Shown here: positions 1-8,846 of the stretch, one piece after another
Layout: the number at the start of each line of letters is the position of its first letter
Position numbering within the stretch: position 1 is the first letter of the stretch
From: Kiloniella majae
GTDB taxonomy: Bacteria > Pseudomonadota > Alphaproteobacteria > Kiloniellales > Kiloniellaceae
Assembly: GCF_002118315.1 (NCBI RefSeq)
Contig: NZ_MTSZ01000003.1
Span: 62,001 to 126,000 of the forward strand
DNA length: 64,000 nucleotides
Direction: 5' to 3'
The notes under the pieces: generated by a model
Database searches by the model: none
What the model was told of the DNA's origin: nothing
Seen by the model: the letters and a program-made list of their open reading frames with translations, nothing else
Position numbers and translations under genes: made by a program

Positions 1-60
1 GACTTGGGCAGGAATAACTTCTGCGAGCTGCTGTGAAAGCATCACCAGGAAAAGAATAAC
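1..60 (+). other. Leader before first gene, possible 3' end of a truncated gene
   Basis: Too short to assign. Reading frames end at a TGA at 34-36, or at a TGA at 62-64 that would overlap the next start codon. An AGGAAAAG ribosome-binding site lies at about 48-55. Which frame, if any, is an upstream gene cannot be decided from 60 bases. Confidence 0.3.
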
Positions 61-1764
61 ATGAACAAGAGTGGTAATTTGCCGAATAAAACCGATAAGG
101 AACAGTGGGGTGTTACAATTCCTGGCGGGCCCTTTTCAGACTTTCCTGGGGCTGTACTTTTTGTTGAAAGAAATGGCACCGTTTCCAGCGCGAATGAGCA
201 AGCTGATTTGCTTTGCACCTTTATCAAACGTGGTGGATCAGAAGAGTATCACGACGCCCTGCAATCAGCACTGAGCGGACGAGCGGCTCAAGTGAATCCT
301 TTGCTGGTTCGTGCAGGACGTGATGAGGCAAGTAGGGTTCTGGGTGCCTTTGATCTTGCTCTGTTGCCTTGGTCCGATGGCGCATCAGCTCTTCTACTTG
401 GCCGTAATATTTCTCTGGAACGAAACCTTCGTGCTGCACTTATTGAATCCAGACAACGCTACCGTGATCTTTTGGAAGCCGCCTGCGACTTTGCCTGGGA
501 AACAGATAAAGAAGGGAAGATTAGCTTTATCACGCCCGAAGGGGGCGTGGGGTTCTCAGCTGCAGAGCTATCAGGATCAGATGCTGTAGGTCTTTTTGCT
601 GACCCGTCATCAATTATCACTAATCCCTTTTCTTGCAGAGTCCCTTGCGAGGAAGAAGAGATATGGCTCAAAGACAGCTTTGGTGACGAACGTTGTTTAC
701 TCGTGACGTCGATGCCCCTTTGGGGAGATTATGAGACATGGCATGGGAACCGGGGCTTTTGTCGTGATATCACTAAGTTACGTCATGACGAACTATTACA
801 GGCAAACGAAATTCATCGGGAGCGGGTGTATAATCGAATCCTGGAAATTGCCCGTAGCGAAATGGTGCCGATGCGTATGTTGGTATCTGTTGCATCTTGT
901 TTGATCCCGGCACTACCGGTTGATGCCGTTATGATTAGCCATTTTGATGGGGAAATCTGGCAAAGCGTTGCGGAAGAAGGCGAAGCCCTGCAACTGGACG
1001 CGATTGCCCGGGTACAGGCTGCGTTGCAAATGGGCGAAACCGTTTATCAGGAAACCAGCTCTGACGGTGTTCTGGTTGCTGTAAGCACAAAATTCCGTGG
1101 TCAAGTAAACGGTTCTATATGTCTGTGGCGTAAAGGTGGGCGGGTGTCCTGGTCACCGGGTGAAGGTGAACTTCTTGAACGGATTCAGGTTCAGATTGGT
1201 ATTTCTTTACAGCAATTTGGCCACCACAAAGAACTGCAGGCCCTTTCCAGTACAGATCCGTTAACGGGACTTTTGAATCGACGTCATTTTGAGCATCTGC
1301 TGAATGGCTTTGTCGAAGATAACCTAGGAGATGAAAGAACACATTTATTACTCTATCTTGATCTGGATAATTTCAAGTATGTAAATGATGCTTATGGGCA
1401 TCAGGAGGGCGATAAGGTTCTCAAAGATTTTGCTGAGGTTTTAAAAGGCAAAACAAGGCGCAACGACTGGATTTCCCGTCTGGGTGGGGATGAATTTGTT
1501 TTGTTTTTACCTGCAGTTCCTGAAAATGAGGCAACAGGAAAGGCGCAGGACCTTCTTGAGGCATTGATCCCGGCCTTTTCAAGGGATGATGATCCCGAGT
1601 GGTCATTGAGTGCTTCAGTTGGAGGGTATCTGTTCACTGCACGGGAAGGGGTGGATTTAGCTGATTTGCTGCTTCATGCGGATGAAGCTATGTATCGTGT
1701 AAAGAGATCTGGTAAAAACGGCGTTTATGTCGTGAAAGAACAAAATGATGAGGTTGGAGCATGA
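61..1764 (+). CDS. PAS/GAF-like sensor diguanylate cyclase (GGDEF)
   Basis: Predicted to make cyclic di-GMP from two GTP. The 567-residue protein has an N-terminal region without clear family, a PAS-like domain at about 140-255, a GAF-like segment at about 270-400, and a C-terminal GGDEF domain beginning at the typical TDPLTGLLNRR motif. The active-site motif GGDEF is intact at residues 475-479. An RRND sequence five residues before it fits the RxxD product-inhibition site. No transmembrane segment is obvious, so a cytoplasmic sensor is likely. The start ATG has AGGAAAAG upstream. The stop overlaps the start of the DUF2336 gene by four bases (ATGA), so the two are probably translationally coupled. 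The signal sensed is unknown. Confidence 0.93.
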   Translation: MNKSGNLPNKTDKEQWGVTIPGGPFSDFPGAVLFVERNGTVSSANEQADLLCTFIKRGGSEEYHDALQSALSGRAAQVNPLLVRAGRDEASRVLGAFDLALLPWSDGASALLLGRNISLERNLRAALIESRQRYRDLLEAACDFAWETDKEGKISFITPEGGVGFSAAELSGSDAVGLFADPSSIITNPFSCRVPCEEEEIWLKDSFGDERCLLVTSMPLWGDYETWHGNRGFCRDITKLRHDELLQANEIHRERVYNRILEIARSEMVPMRMLVSVASCLIPALPVDAVMISHFDGEIWQSVAEEGEALQLDAIARVQAALQMGETVYQETSSDGVLVAVSTKFRGQVNGSICLWRKGGRVSWSPGEGELLERIQVQIGISLQQFGHHKELQALSSTDPLTGLLNRRHFEHLLNGFVEDNLGDERTHLLLYLDLDNFKYVNDAYGHQEGDKVLKDFAEVLKGKTRRNDWISRLGGDEFVLFLPAVPENEATGKAQDLLEALIPAFSRDDDPEWSLSASVGGYLFTAREGVDLADLLLHADEAMYRVKRSGKNGVYVVKEQNDEVGA

Positions 1765-3041
1765 CGAAACCAACTGATTCATCAAAGGGTGGTAAGGGAA
1801 TGCAAGTAGCACTGGCGTATGAAGACGCAAAGGAAATGGCTGAAAGCAAGGATAATGAGGTTAGATTATCCTTGGCTAGTCGTAAGGATATTCAGCCGGA
1901 AATTCTCTATTATCTGGCTGATGACGATGATGCGAATGTACGCCAGGCCATTGCGTCTAATGAATTAACGCCTAAACAGGCTGACTTGTTACTTGCCAAG
2001 GATAACGATAGCAAAGTACGGATGGAGCTTGCCGAAAAGATCGGCAAATTGGCACCTGATCTTGATCAGAAAACACAACGAAAGGCCCATGATTTTGTTG
2101 TTAAAACGCTCGAAATCTTAGTTGAAGATCAGCAAGATAAGGTGCGAGAAATCATTTCTGAATCAGTCAAAGAGTTAGACACAATACCCGTGTCTATTGT
2201 CCGTACACTGGCATCTGATGACGTGGATAGTGTGGCAACCCCGGTGTTGCAATCATCCCCGATCTTGACTGATGAAGATTTGTTGAAAATTATCTGGGAT
2301 GGCGTGAGAGGATCACGCTTGAAGGCGATCTCCCGACGTTCCAATCTCGGTGAAAAAATTACAGATGCGATTGTTGAAACCAATGATCATGATGCAATTG
2401 CATCTATGCTGGATAATCAATCCGCACAAATCCGCGAAGAAACCCTGGACCAGTTGGTAGAACAAGCACCAGGAATTCAAGTTTGGCACGAACCACTCGT
2501 GAAGCGCCCAAAACTTTCACCCCTTTCGCTGAAACGATTGGCTGGTTTTGTTGCAGAAACTTTGCTGGAAAACCTCTTGGACAGGCCGGATATGGATCCG
2601 GAAGTTTCTACGGCCATAGGTTTGGAAGTTCGCAAGCGGATGGAAGTTGATAACGTTCTGGAAGAAAATGTCAGTTCCGAAGATGAAAAGGCGGTAGAGG
2701 CCGAAGTTGAGAAGCTGTATAAATCGGGAAAACTGACTGAAGACCGTATTACGACGCGGTTACATTGTGGCGACCGGGAATTTGCTATTCAGGCTCTTGC
2801 GAGGGTTGCCGATCTTCCTTCGCTTGTTGCGCGTCGAATGGTGCTCTCAAGAGCCGCTAAAACGGTCGTCGCGTTGGTTTGGAAGGCAGGATTTTCCATG
2901 GAGCTTGCGAATATTGTTCAGCTACGCCTTGCGGGAATTCCGCCACAACAGTCCATTAAAGCGGATGAAAATGGCGAGGTTCCGATTTCGGACAAGGAAC
3001 TGGACTGGCAAGTTACTCTGTACATTGATGATGCAGAGTAA
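1761..3041 (+). CDS. DUF2336 (HEAT-like) protein
   Basis: A 426-residue protein of the DUF2336/COG5330 type, a family common in alphaproteobacteria and without a firmly assigned function. The first 200 residues show degenerate helical repeats in which phrases like VRLSLASR, VRQAIASN and VRMELAEK recur with spacing of about 25-30 residues. This resembles HEAT-type alpha-solenoids used for protein binding. There is no signal peptide or membrane segment. It overlaps the preceding diguanylate cyclase by four bases, so it may be a partner or effector in the same c-di-GMP circuit; that link is inferred from position only. It ends convergently 38 bases from argB. Confidence 0.85.
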   Translation: MTKPTDSSKGGKGMQVALAYEDAKEMAESKDNEVRLSLASRKDIQPEILYYLADDDDANVRQAIASNELTPKQADLLLAKDNDSKVRMELAEKIGKLAPDLDQKTQRKAHDFVVKTLEILVEDQQDKVREIISESVKELDTIPVSIVRTLASDDVDSVATPVLQSSPILTDEDLLKIIWDGVRGSRLKAISRRSNLGEKITDAIVETNDHDAIASMLDNQSAQIREETLDQLVEQAPGIQVWHEPLVKRPKLSPLSLKRLAGFVAETLLENLLDRPDMDPEVSTAIGLEVRKRMEVDNVLEENVSSEDEKAVEAEVEKLYKSGKLTEDRITTRLHCGDREFAIQALARVADLPSLVARRMVLSRAAKTVVALVWKAGFSMELANIVQLRLAGIPPQQSIKADENGEVPISDKELDWQVTLYIDDAE

Positions 3042-3079
3042 CTCATCGATTCCGATTGTATCTAGCTAAATGTTTTATC

Positions 3080-3988
3080 TCAGGCTTGTTTGATCATTGT
3101 ACCGATTCCGCAATCGGTAAAGATTTCGAGTAGCATGGAATGAGCAATGCGGCCATCCAGAATAACGGCTGCATCGACACCACCACGAACGCTTTCAAGG
3201 CAAGTTTCAAGCTTGGGAATCATCCCGCCGCTAATCGTACCATCCTGTGTCAGTTCTTCTGCTTTTGGAATGGTCAGTTCTGAGATCAGGGTTCCCTGTT
3301 TATCCAGAACGCCGGCAACATCCGTCATTAACAACAGGCGGGAAGCTCCAACAGCTGCGGCAATGGCGCCAGCGGCTGTGTCGGCATTAATGTTGTAGGT
3401 CTCTCCATTGGGGCCGTAGCCAATTGGCGCAATAACCGGAATCATGCCTGATTTGTCAAGCTCGAGCAGGAAGTCAGGATTAATTTCTTCCGGCTCGCCG
3501 ACAAAGCCAAGATCAAGAACCTTTTCTATATTTGAATCCTGATCTTTAACTGTGCGTTGTAGTTTACGTGCCTTGATAAGGCTCCCGTCTTTTCCGGAAA
3601 CGCCAACGGCGGTGCCACCAGCCTTGTTAATCGCAGCCGTAATACTTTTGTTGATCTTGCCTGAGAGAACCATCTCAACGATTTCAACAGTCTCGGCATC
3701 TGTCACGCGTAAGCCGTCAACAAACTCGCTGTTCACAGCAAGTCTTTTCAACATCTCACCAATTTGCGGGCCACCACCATGAACCACAATGGGGCTTATG
3801 CCAACTTGCTTTAACAGAACAATGTCGTGGGCAAACTTGTCTGCAAGATCTGCGTCGCCCATGGCATGGCCACCGTACTTGATGACAACTTTTCTGCCGG
3901 AATAACGTCGCATGAATGGCAAGGCCTCTGAAATTGTCTGAGCTGTTCTAAGCCACTTTCTGGGGTCCTTGGCATGTTTGCTTGTCAT
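3080..3988 (-). CDS. argB: Acetylglutamate kinase
   Basis: Phosphorylates N-acetyl-L-glutamate with ATP, the second step of arginine synthesis. The 302 residues are the normal length. The amino acid kinase fold is marked by KYGGHAMGD at residues 37-45, [10 protein letters not shown] at 68-77 and an LMTDVAGV segment near the C-terminus. The start ATG is preceded by an AAGG site. It lies downstream of engB on the same strand after a gap of about 115 bases, an arrangement I know from other alphaproteobacteria, so it may be read from the rpmH-yidC transcript or its own promoter in that gap. argH lies 41 kb away in this window. Confidence 0.97.
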   Translation of the reverse strand: MTSKHAKDPRKWLRTAQTISEALPFMRRYSGRKVVIKYGGHAMGDADLADKFAHDIVLLKQVGISPIVVHGGGPQIGEMLKRLAVNSEFVDGLRVTDAETVEIVEMVLSGKINKSITAAINKAGGTAVGVSGKDGSLIKARKLQRTVKDQDSNIEKVLDLGFVGEPEEINPDFLLELDKSGMIPVIAPIGYGPNGETYNINADTAAGAIAAAVGASRLLLMTDVAGVLDKQGTLISELTIPKAEELTQDGTISGGMIPKLETCLESVRGGVDAAVILDGRIAHSMLLEIFTDCGIGTMIKQA

Positions 3989-4104
3989 CTTGGTGACCTT
4001 TGAATTCGTTATCTTGGTTGTGGAATTAGGTACTTGGTAGGTATGCGATTGTTATCGTGTTAACAGCTTATAGCGAAATATTTCGCGAGTGAAAACACGG
4101 ACGT

Positions 4105-4785
4105 TTATCCGTTTGGTTCTGTAAGGGCGGCGATGCTTGCCCTAAGCTCGGCGATGCCCAATGATTTTGCGGATGAGGTTTTCATGATCTGCGGATGTGC
4201 TGCGGGACGTTTGGCAAGCTCTGCAGCGAGCTTTTTCTCGACTTCAGCAAGCGGTGTTGGTTTGATTTTGTCGGTCTTTGTCATGACTACCTGATAGGAA
4301 ACAGCTGAGGTATCGAGTTCGTCCATGATTTGACGGTCACTGTCTTTTGCGCCATGCCGTGAATCGATCAAAAGCAAAATTCGTTTTAGCTCTGCCCGGC
4401 CACGTAGATAGTTGCGAGTCAGATTTGTCCAATAGGCAATGTCAGATTTTGAGGCCTGCGCATAACCGTACCCTGGTAGGTCAACCAGAATCAGTTTTTG
4501 ACCGAGGTCAAAGAAGTTCAATTGACGGGTGCGACCGGGCGTGTTTGATGTGCGCGCCAGTGTTTTTTGGCCTGTCAGCGCGTTTACCAGACTTGATTTT
4601 CCGACATTGGAACGTCCGGCAAAGGCGATCTCTGGTAGTCCGTAATTCCCGATATGTTCATCTTTTGTCGCGCCGAGAATAAAGTCACAGGACTTCGCAA
4701 AAAGCAATCGACCAGCTTCCAGCATCGCGGGATCGTCTTCGGGATTGTCGAAGCGAGTGCCAGAATCTTGAATATCGTCAGTCAT
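4105..4785 (-). CDS. engB: Ribosome biogenesis GTP-binding protein EngB/YsxC
   Basis: A 226-residue TRAFAC-class GTPase needed for large ribosomal subunit assembly in model bacteria. It has the P-loop GRSNVGKSS at residues 57-65, the G3 motif DLPGYGYA and the G4 motif TKTD. The N-terminal 40 residues form an acidic extension. An AAAGGAGAG site lies just before the ATG. It follows yidC after a gap that contains a terminator, so it is probably transcribed at least partly on its own. Confidence 0.96.
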   Translation of the reverse strand: MTDDIQDSGTRFDNPEDDPAMLEAGRLLFAKSCDFILGATKDEHIGNYGLPEIAFAGRSNVGKSSLVNALTGQKTLARTSNTPGRTRQLNFFDLGQKLILVDLPGYGYAQASKSDIAYWTNLTRNYLRGRAELKRILLLIDSRHGAKDSDRQIMDELDTSAVSYQVVMTKTDKIKPTPLAEVEKKLAAELAKRPAAHPQIMKTSSAKSLGIAELRASIAALTEPNG

Positions 4786-4900
4786 TTTTCTCTCCTTTGA
4801 CCCTGCATCTCAGTCCAGCATTTCAGTGTGGGCAATATACTATTACATTTGAGAGCGGGATGATGAATAGTCTTTGTTCCGGCTTTCAGCAAGGATTAAC

Positions 4901-4932
4901 ACAAAAGGCCCTGACATCAACGTCAGGGCCTT
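4901..4932 (-). terminator. Rho-independent terminator after yidC
   Basis: Perfect 11-bp inverted repeat (AAGGCCCTGAC / GTCAGGGCCTT) around a 6-base loop. Read on the minus strand it is followed by TTTTGT. It sits 28 bases past the yidC stop codon. Confidence 0.85.
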
Positions 4933-4959
4933 CTGAAAGTGTGGAGCAGAAACGTTTGA

Positions 4960-6747
4960 TTAGCTTTTGGTTTCTGCAGCTGCTCGTCCCAAAGGAACGC
5001 CAGCTTTTTTCATAATCACAGCTTGCTGAATAATGGAAAGCAGGTTGTTCCATGTCCAGTAAATCACAAGTCCAGCCGGGAATGTTCCGAGAAGGAAAGT
5101 GAAGAACAGTGGCATGAACAAGAACACTTTTGCCTGTACAGGATCTGTCGGCTGTGGGTTCAACTGCTGCTGCAGGAACATGGAAATACCCATCAGCACA
5201 GGCCAGATACCAATGTTCAGGAAAGCAATCAGCGTGTCTGCTTCTGGAATTCCCCATGGGAAGAGACCAAAGCCGTTTACCAAAGATGTTGGGTCAGGAA
5301 CAGATAGATCATGAATCCAGCCGTAGAATGGTGCCTGACGCATCTCCAAGGTCACAAAGAGAACTTTGTAGAGAGAGAAGAAGATCGGGATCTGGATAAT
5401 GATAGGCAAACAACCAGCCATCGGGTTGACCTTCTCTTGCTTGTAGAGGGTCATCATTTCCTGATTGAGCTTCTGACGATCATCACCAAATTTTTCGCGT
5501 AAGGTGACCAACTTTGGTTGAAGCTTACGCATTTTGGCCATGGAAACATATGATTTGTTAGCCAAGGGAAAGAGGAAAAGTTTGATGATAACGGTCAGGG
5601 CCATGATTGACAGACCAACATTACCAACAATTCCTGTTAACCAGTGCAGGGCATAGAAGAATGGTTTGGTAATGTAATAGAACCAACCAAAATCCACAGC
5701 AAGATCAAGGTCCTGAATACCAAGGTTGTCAGTATACTGGTCGATCAGAGGAACTTCTTTTGCACCAGCAAAGAGGTTACTGCTGAATTCCAGCGTTCCA
5801 CCAGCTGGAACAGCCTCTACATTGTAAAAGTAATCAGTTTGATACCGATCTGGACCATTTTTACCGCTATAGATGAAACGTGTGCTGACTTCTTTGCTTT
5901 GATCCGGGATCAATGCTGTGAGCCAGTACTTATCTGTGATGCCGAGCCATCCACCTGTGCTTGGAAGGGCAACGTTGCCATCTTCTTTCAGGTCAGAATA
6001 ATCAACTTCGGTCAGACTGCCACCAAGAACACCGATTGGACCTTCGTGTAGAATGTAGTATCCAAGCGTGTCGGGCGTGTTGGTCCGAGAAACAAGACTG
6101 TAAGGAGCCAGATCGACGCGGTCGCTAGATGTATTCACAACGCGTTGCTTGATGCTGATCATATAGCCATCATCAATAGACAGTTCACGTTCGAATTCTA
6201 GGCCAGAACCATTATTCCATGTCAGAGTGACAGGGCTTTCTGGTGTGAGGTTTGTATCTGTTGTGTTCCAGATAGTCTTGTTATCAGGAACAGCCAGTTG
6301 TCTGTCAGAAGAGATCCAGCCAAAATCCGCATAATAAGGATTCTTGGTCTGTGCTGGCGATAGAAGAACAACGTTCGGGCTGCCTTCTTCAAGACTTGTT
6401 TGATAGTTCTTGAGAACCAGATCATCGATCCGACCACCTGTGAGGGAGATACTGCCTTCAACCGTTGGTGTGTCGATTGTTATCCGCTTTGCATCGGCCA
6501 GAGCTTCGTCTCTGGGGCGACCTTCGATGAGTTTCAGAAGGTTATTCGTCCCGCCCGGTACTTCCGGGATAGAACTATCAGAAGCAAGGTTTGCTTGTGA
6601 CTGTTGCTGTTGTTGCGCAGCTTCTCTGGCAGCAATCTGTTCCGGACTTGGTGGGAAGAAGTATTCTTGCGCAAAGGTCCAGCCAAAAAGAATGACGGCG
6701 GACAAGACGACAGCAAGAAGAATATTACGTTGATCTTCGTTTTGCAT
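4960..6747 (-). CDS. yidC: Membrane protein insertase YidC
   Basis: Inserts and folds inner-membrane proteins with SecYEG or alone. I chose the ATG that gives MQNEDQRNIL, the typical alphaproteobacterial N-terminus followed at once by a membrane segment (residues about 7-25); an in-frame codon 12 residues upstream is less likely. The protein is 595 residues. A Q-rich linker follows, then a large periplasmic beta domain (about 60-350), then the conserved 60KD_IMP region with about five membrane segments, including SIMALTVIIKL and the GCLPIIIQIPIFF helix. It lies directly downstream of yidD in the rpmH-rnpA-yidD-yidC block. Confidence 0.97.
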   Translation of the reverse strand: MQNEDQRNILLAVVLSAVILFGWTFAQEYFFPPSPEQIAAREAAQQQQQSQANLASDSSIPEVPGGTNNLLKLIEGRPRDEALADAKRITIDTPTVEGSISLTGGRIDDLVLKNYQTSLEEGSPNVVLLSPAQTKNPYYADFGWISSDRQLAVPDNKTIWNTTDTNLTPESPVTLTWNNGSGLEFERELSIDDGYMISIKQRVVNTSSDRVDLAPYSLVSRTNTPDTLGYYILHEGPIGVLGGSLTEVDYSDLKEDGNVALPSTGGWLGITDKYWLTALIPDQSKEVSTRFIYSGKNGPDRYQTDYFYNVEAVPAGGTLEFSSNLFAGAKEVPLIDQYTDNLGIQDLDLAVDFGWFYYITKPFFYALHWLTGIVGNVGLSIMALTVIIKLFLFPLANKSYVSMAKMRKLQPKLVTLREKFGDDRQKLNQEMMTLYKQEKVNPMAGCLPIIIQIPIFFSLYKVLFVTLEMRQAPFYGWIHDLSVPDPTSLVNGFGLFPWGIPEADTLIAFLNIGIWPVLMGISMFLQQQLNPQPTDPVQAKVFLFMPLFFTFLLGTFPAGLVIYWTWNNLLSIIQQAVIMKKAGVPLGRAAAETKS

Positions 6748-6758
6748 CAGTGATCGGC

Positions 6759-7028
6759 TCAACGGTTGTTCGTGACATGGCAATCATGAGAATGATTGTC
6801 GTCAGATGGTTCTGGTACAGGGTCATATCCGTAACCACCCCAGGGGTGGCAACGAGAAAGACGTTTCAGGGCTAACCAACCACCCCGTAATGCACCATGC
6901 GTGACAATTGCCTCGCTTGCATATTCAGAGCATGTGGGATGGTAACGGCAGCTTGCGGGAGTATAGGGAGAGATTCCGTATTGGTACAGCTTTACGAACC
7001 CTAAAAGGAGTGCACGTAATATTTTCAA
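6759..7028 (-). CDS. yidD: Membrane protein insertion efficiency factor YidD
   Basis: An 89-residue YidD family protein that helps YidC-dependent insertion. The family core is visible: [20 protein letters not shown] with its cysteines, then a [16 protein letters not shown] segment. The start codon is TTG, supported by an AGAGGA site eight bases upstream. It ends 11 bases before the yidC start and begins 26 bases after rnpA, fitting one transcript. Confidence 0.95.
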   Translation of the reverse strand: MKILRALLLGFVKLYQYGISPYTPASCRYHPTCSEYASEAIVTHGALRGGWLALKRLSRCHPWGGYGYDPVPEPSDDNHSHDCHVTNNR

Positions 7029-7054
7029 TACTGTGTCCTCTCGTTAATCGGGTA

Positions 7055-7465
7055 TCAGCTCTGTGGTCTTTTGGGACCTGATGCTTTCTTTCGATCTGTT
7101 TTAACCCGTTGCAGGGCTACTTTAAGATCGTTTTTAAGATCATCATATGGACGAAAAAGTGTTGTTTTTCGTCCTATCAGAACATAGTCGTGTTCGGCTT
7201 TCCCAAATTCGGAAAGTATTTCTGCTGCAGCAGCACGTAAACGGCGCTTCACCCGATTTCTAATCACAGCGTTACCAACTTTTTTGGTAACTGTGAAACC
7301 AATGCGAATAGCGCCAGACCTATAAAGCTCTTCTGAGTTAGAAGAGCTTTCAGGTTGACGCCGCATGGCTTGAAGAATCAAGCCGGGTGTGACCCATTTG
7401 TTATGCGTCGCTGCTACCCGAAGAAATTCGGATCGCCTTTTGAGCTTTCCGATTTCGAGCATCAT
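7055..7465 (-). CDS. rnpA: Ribonuclease P protein component
   Basis: Protein subunit of RNase P, which trims tRNA 5' ends. The 136 residues include the family signature RNRVKRRLRAA at about residues 82-92. Two adjacent ATG codons could start it, so the first residue is uncertain by one. It begins four bases after the rpmH stop codon, so translation is probably coupled to rpmH. Confidence 0.96.
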   Translation of the reverse strand: MMLEIGKLKRRSEFLRVAATHNKWVTPGLILQAMRRQPESSSNSEELYRSGAIRIGFTVTKKVGNAVIRNRVKRRLRAAAAEILSEFGKAEHDYVLIGRKTTLFRPYDDLKNDLKVALQRVKTDRKKASGPKRPQS

Positions 7466-7469
7466 AGTC

Positions 7470-7604
7470 TTAAGCGGATAGACGCTTACGACCTCTTGAG
7501 CGACGGTTAGCTAGGACGCGGCGACCGCCGACGGTAGCTTTACGGGCGCGAAAGCCATGGCGGCGTTTACGAACCAATACGCTCGGCTGAAAAGTGCGCT
7601 TCAC
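7470..7604 (-). CDS. rpmH: Large ribosomal subunit protein bL34
   Basis: A 44-residue, very basic protein that begins [18 protein letters not shown] after a GTG start codon and ends RGRKRLSA, the full bL34 pattern. The GTG is supported by a GGAGAA site seven bases upstream. A near-consensus promoter lies 45 bases before the start. It is the first gene of the rpmH-rnpA-yidD-yidC cluster. Confidence 0.97.
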   Translation of the reverse strand: MKRTFQPSVLVRKRRHGFRARKATVGGRRVLANRRSRGRKRLSA

Positions 7605-7952
7605 TTTAATTCTCCGTTATCCGGAAGGTTGTCGAAAATAGTGGTCGGTGTATAAGCGGGCACTGAGCATCTGTCAACGCCTGTCAGCCAGATTCAATGG
7701 ATTCCCTCGAAAAACAGAAGTTTTTTCCTGAATTTTCACTGGAAACATAATGAACGAAGACTGTTACTAACCACCGTTGGGCAGGTTCTATCAATGTTTT
7801 AAGGTAATTCACAGCACTTTTTACTGTTATAAAGATAAAAGTAGGAAGTTTCGTTCTAAACTCGGGGTTTAACCCCTCTCGTTTGATCACATCCCTGTGT
7901 GATTGGCTTGATAGACTTGTATTTTAAGTTATTACGTCAAAAATGTATTCTC
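7605..7952. other. Intergenic region between rpmH and the VTT protein
   Basis: A divergent 348-base gap. It holds the rpmH promoter at 7649-7677 and a small palindrome GGGGTT-T-AACCCC at 7864-7876 near the start of the plus-strand gene, which could be an operator. I see no gene, no replication-origin cluster of DnaA boxes and no structured RNA that I recognise. Confidence 0.6.
7649..7677 (-). promoter_or_regulatory. Strong sigma-70 type promoter of rpmH
   Basis: Read on the minus strand, an exact TTGACA (7677-7672) is followed after exactly 17 bases by TATACA (7654-7649), one base from the consensus -10 box. It points toward rpmH, with 44 bases between the -10 box and the GTG start codon. 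This is the best promoter match I saw in the window. Confidence 0.8.
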
Positions 7953-8708
7953 ATGATAGATACCGATACCAGTATGACTGAAACAAATAACGATAATAAA
8001 CAACAGGCTTCCTTGCTGAAGCGTATGTTGCCCCTGCTTATATTAGTTGTAGGCTTGGTTATCGTATATTCATTGGGATGGCATCAATATCTTAGTTTTG
8101 ATGCGCTGAGAGAGAACAGAGAAGCCCTGAACGGATTCGTGGAAGACCGTGCGTTTGTCGCAATCGTGTCTTTTGTTGTTCTTTATACAGTGGCGATTGC
8201 CTTCTCTATTCCAGGTGGATCTTTCTTGACCATCGCTGGCGGGTTTCTCTTTGGGACCTGGTTCGGCGGCACCTATGCGGTTATTGCGGCGACTATTGGT
8301 TCAACCTTGGTATTCTTGGCTGCTAAAACTGCATTCCGGGATATTCTGCGTGAGAAAGCACAGGGGTACCTGAAGAAAATGGAAGAGGGATTCCATGAGA
8401 ATGAGTTGAGTTATCTTCTGGTTCTTAGATTGGTACCTTTGTTCCCGTTTTGGCTGGTCAATCTGGTTCCTGCATTTGTGGGCGTTTCACTGCGGAATTA
8501 TATTGTTGCGACATTTATTGGTATTATTCCCGGAACCTTTGTCTATGCATCTGTCGGGAATGGTCTGGACGCTTTGTTCCGGAGTGGTGGCACGCCAGAT
8601 TTGGGCATTATCCTAAAACCAGAGATACTTTTGCCAATTCTAGGGCTGGCGTTACTGTCTCTCATTCCTGTCCTTTACAAAAAATTCTACAAAAAGAAAC
8701 AGACCTAA
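7953..8708 (+). CDS. TVP38/TMEM64 family (VTT domain) membrane protein
   Basis: A polytopic inner-membrane protein of the DedA/VTT superfamily, related to TVP38 and probably involved in lipid or ion handling. After a short hydrophilic N-terminus come about six hydrophobic segments. The re-entrant motif regions FSIPGGSFLTIAGGFLFGTWFG and RLVPLFPFWLVNLVPAF carry the family GxxxG and proline features. The start is uncertain: ATG at 7953 (used here, 251 residues), ATG at 7974 or a GTG at 7899, none with a good ribosome-binding site. A MerA-like flavoprotein follows 138 bases downstream, a pairing I recognise from other proteobacteria. Confidence 0.85.
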   Translation: MIDTDTSMTETNNDNKQQASLLKRMLPLLILVVGLVIVYSLGWHQYLSFDALRENREALNGFVEDRAFVAIVSFVVLYTVAIAFSIPGGSFLTIAGGFLFGTWFGGTYAVIAATIGSTLVFLAAKTAFRDILREKAQGYLKKMEEGFHENELSYLLVLRLVPLFPFWLVNLVPAFVGVSLRNYIVATFIGIIPGTFVYASVGNGLDALFRSGGTPDLGIILKPEILLPILGLALLSLIPVLYKKFYKKKQT

Positions 8709-8846
8709 ATTTCGACGCTAACGGGTCATTGAAGTTGCTTGGTAAATTTCAGGTAAGTTGTTTGGGGTGTTGCTGATCAACTTATTTGGGGTAGAGAGCG
8801 GCGTGTTGTGTATAGTTTGCAAAAAGACGCACATATGGGGAATAAC

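Noticed and set aside
7605-7952. Possible replication origin beside rpmH
   Set aside because: No dnaA gene and no cluster of DnaA boxes; only isolated partial matches.
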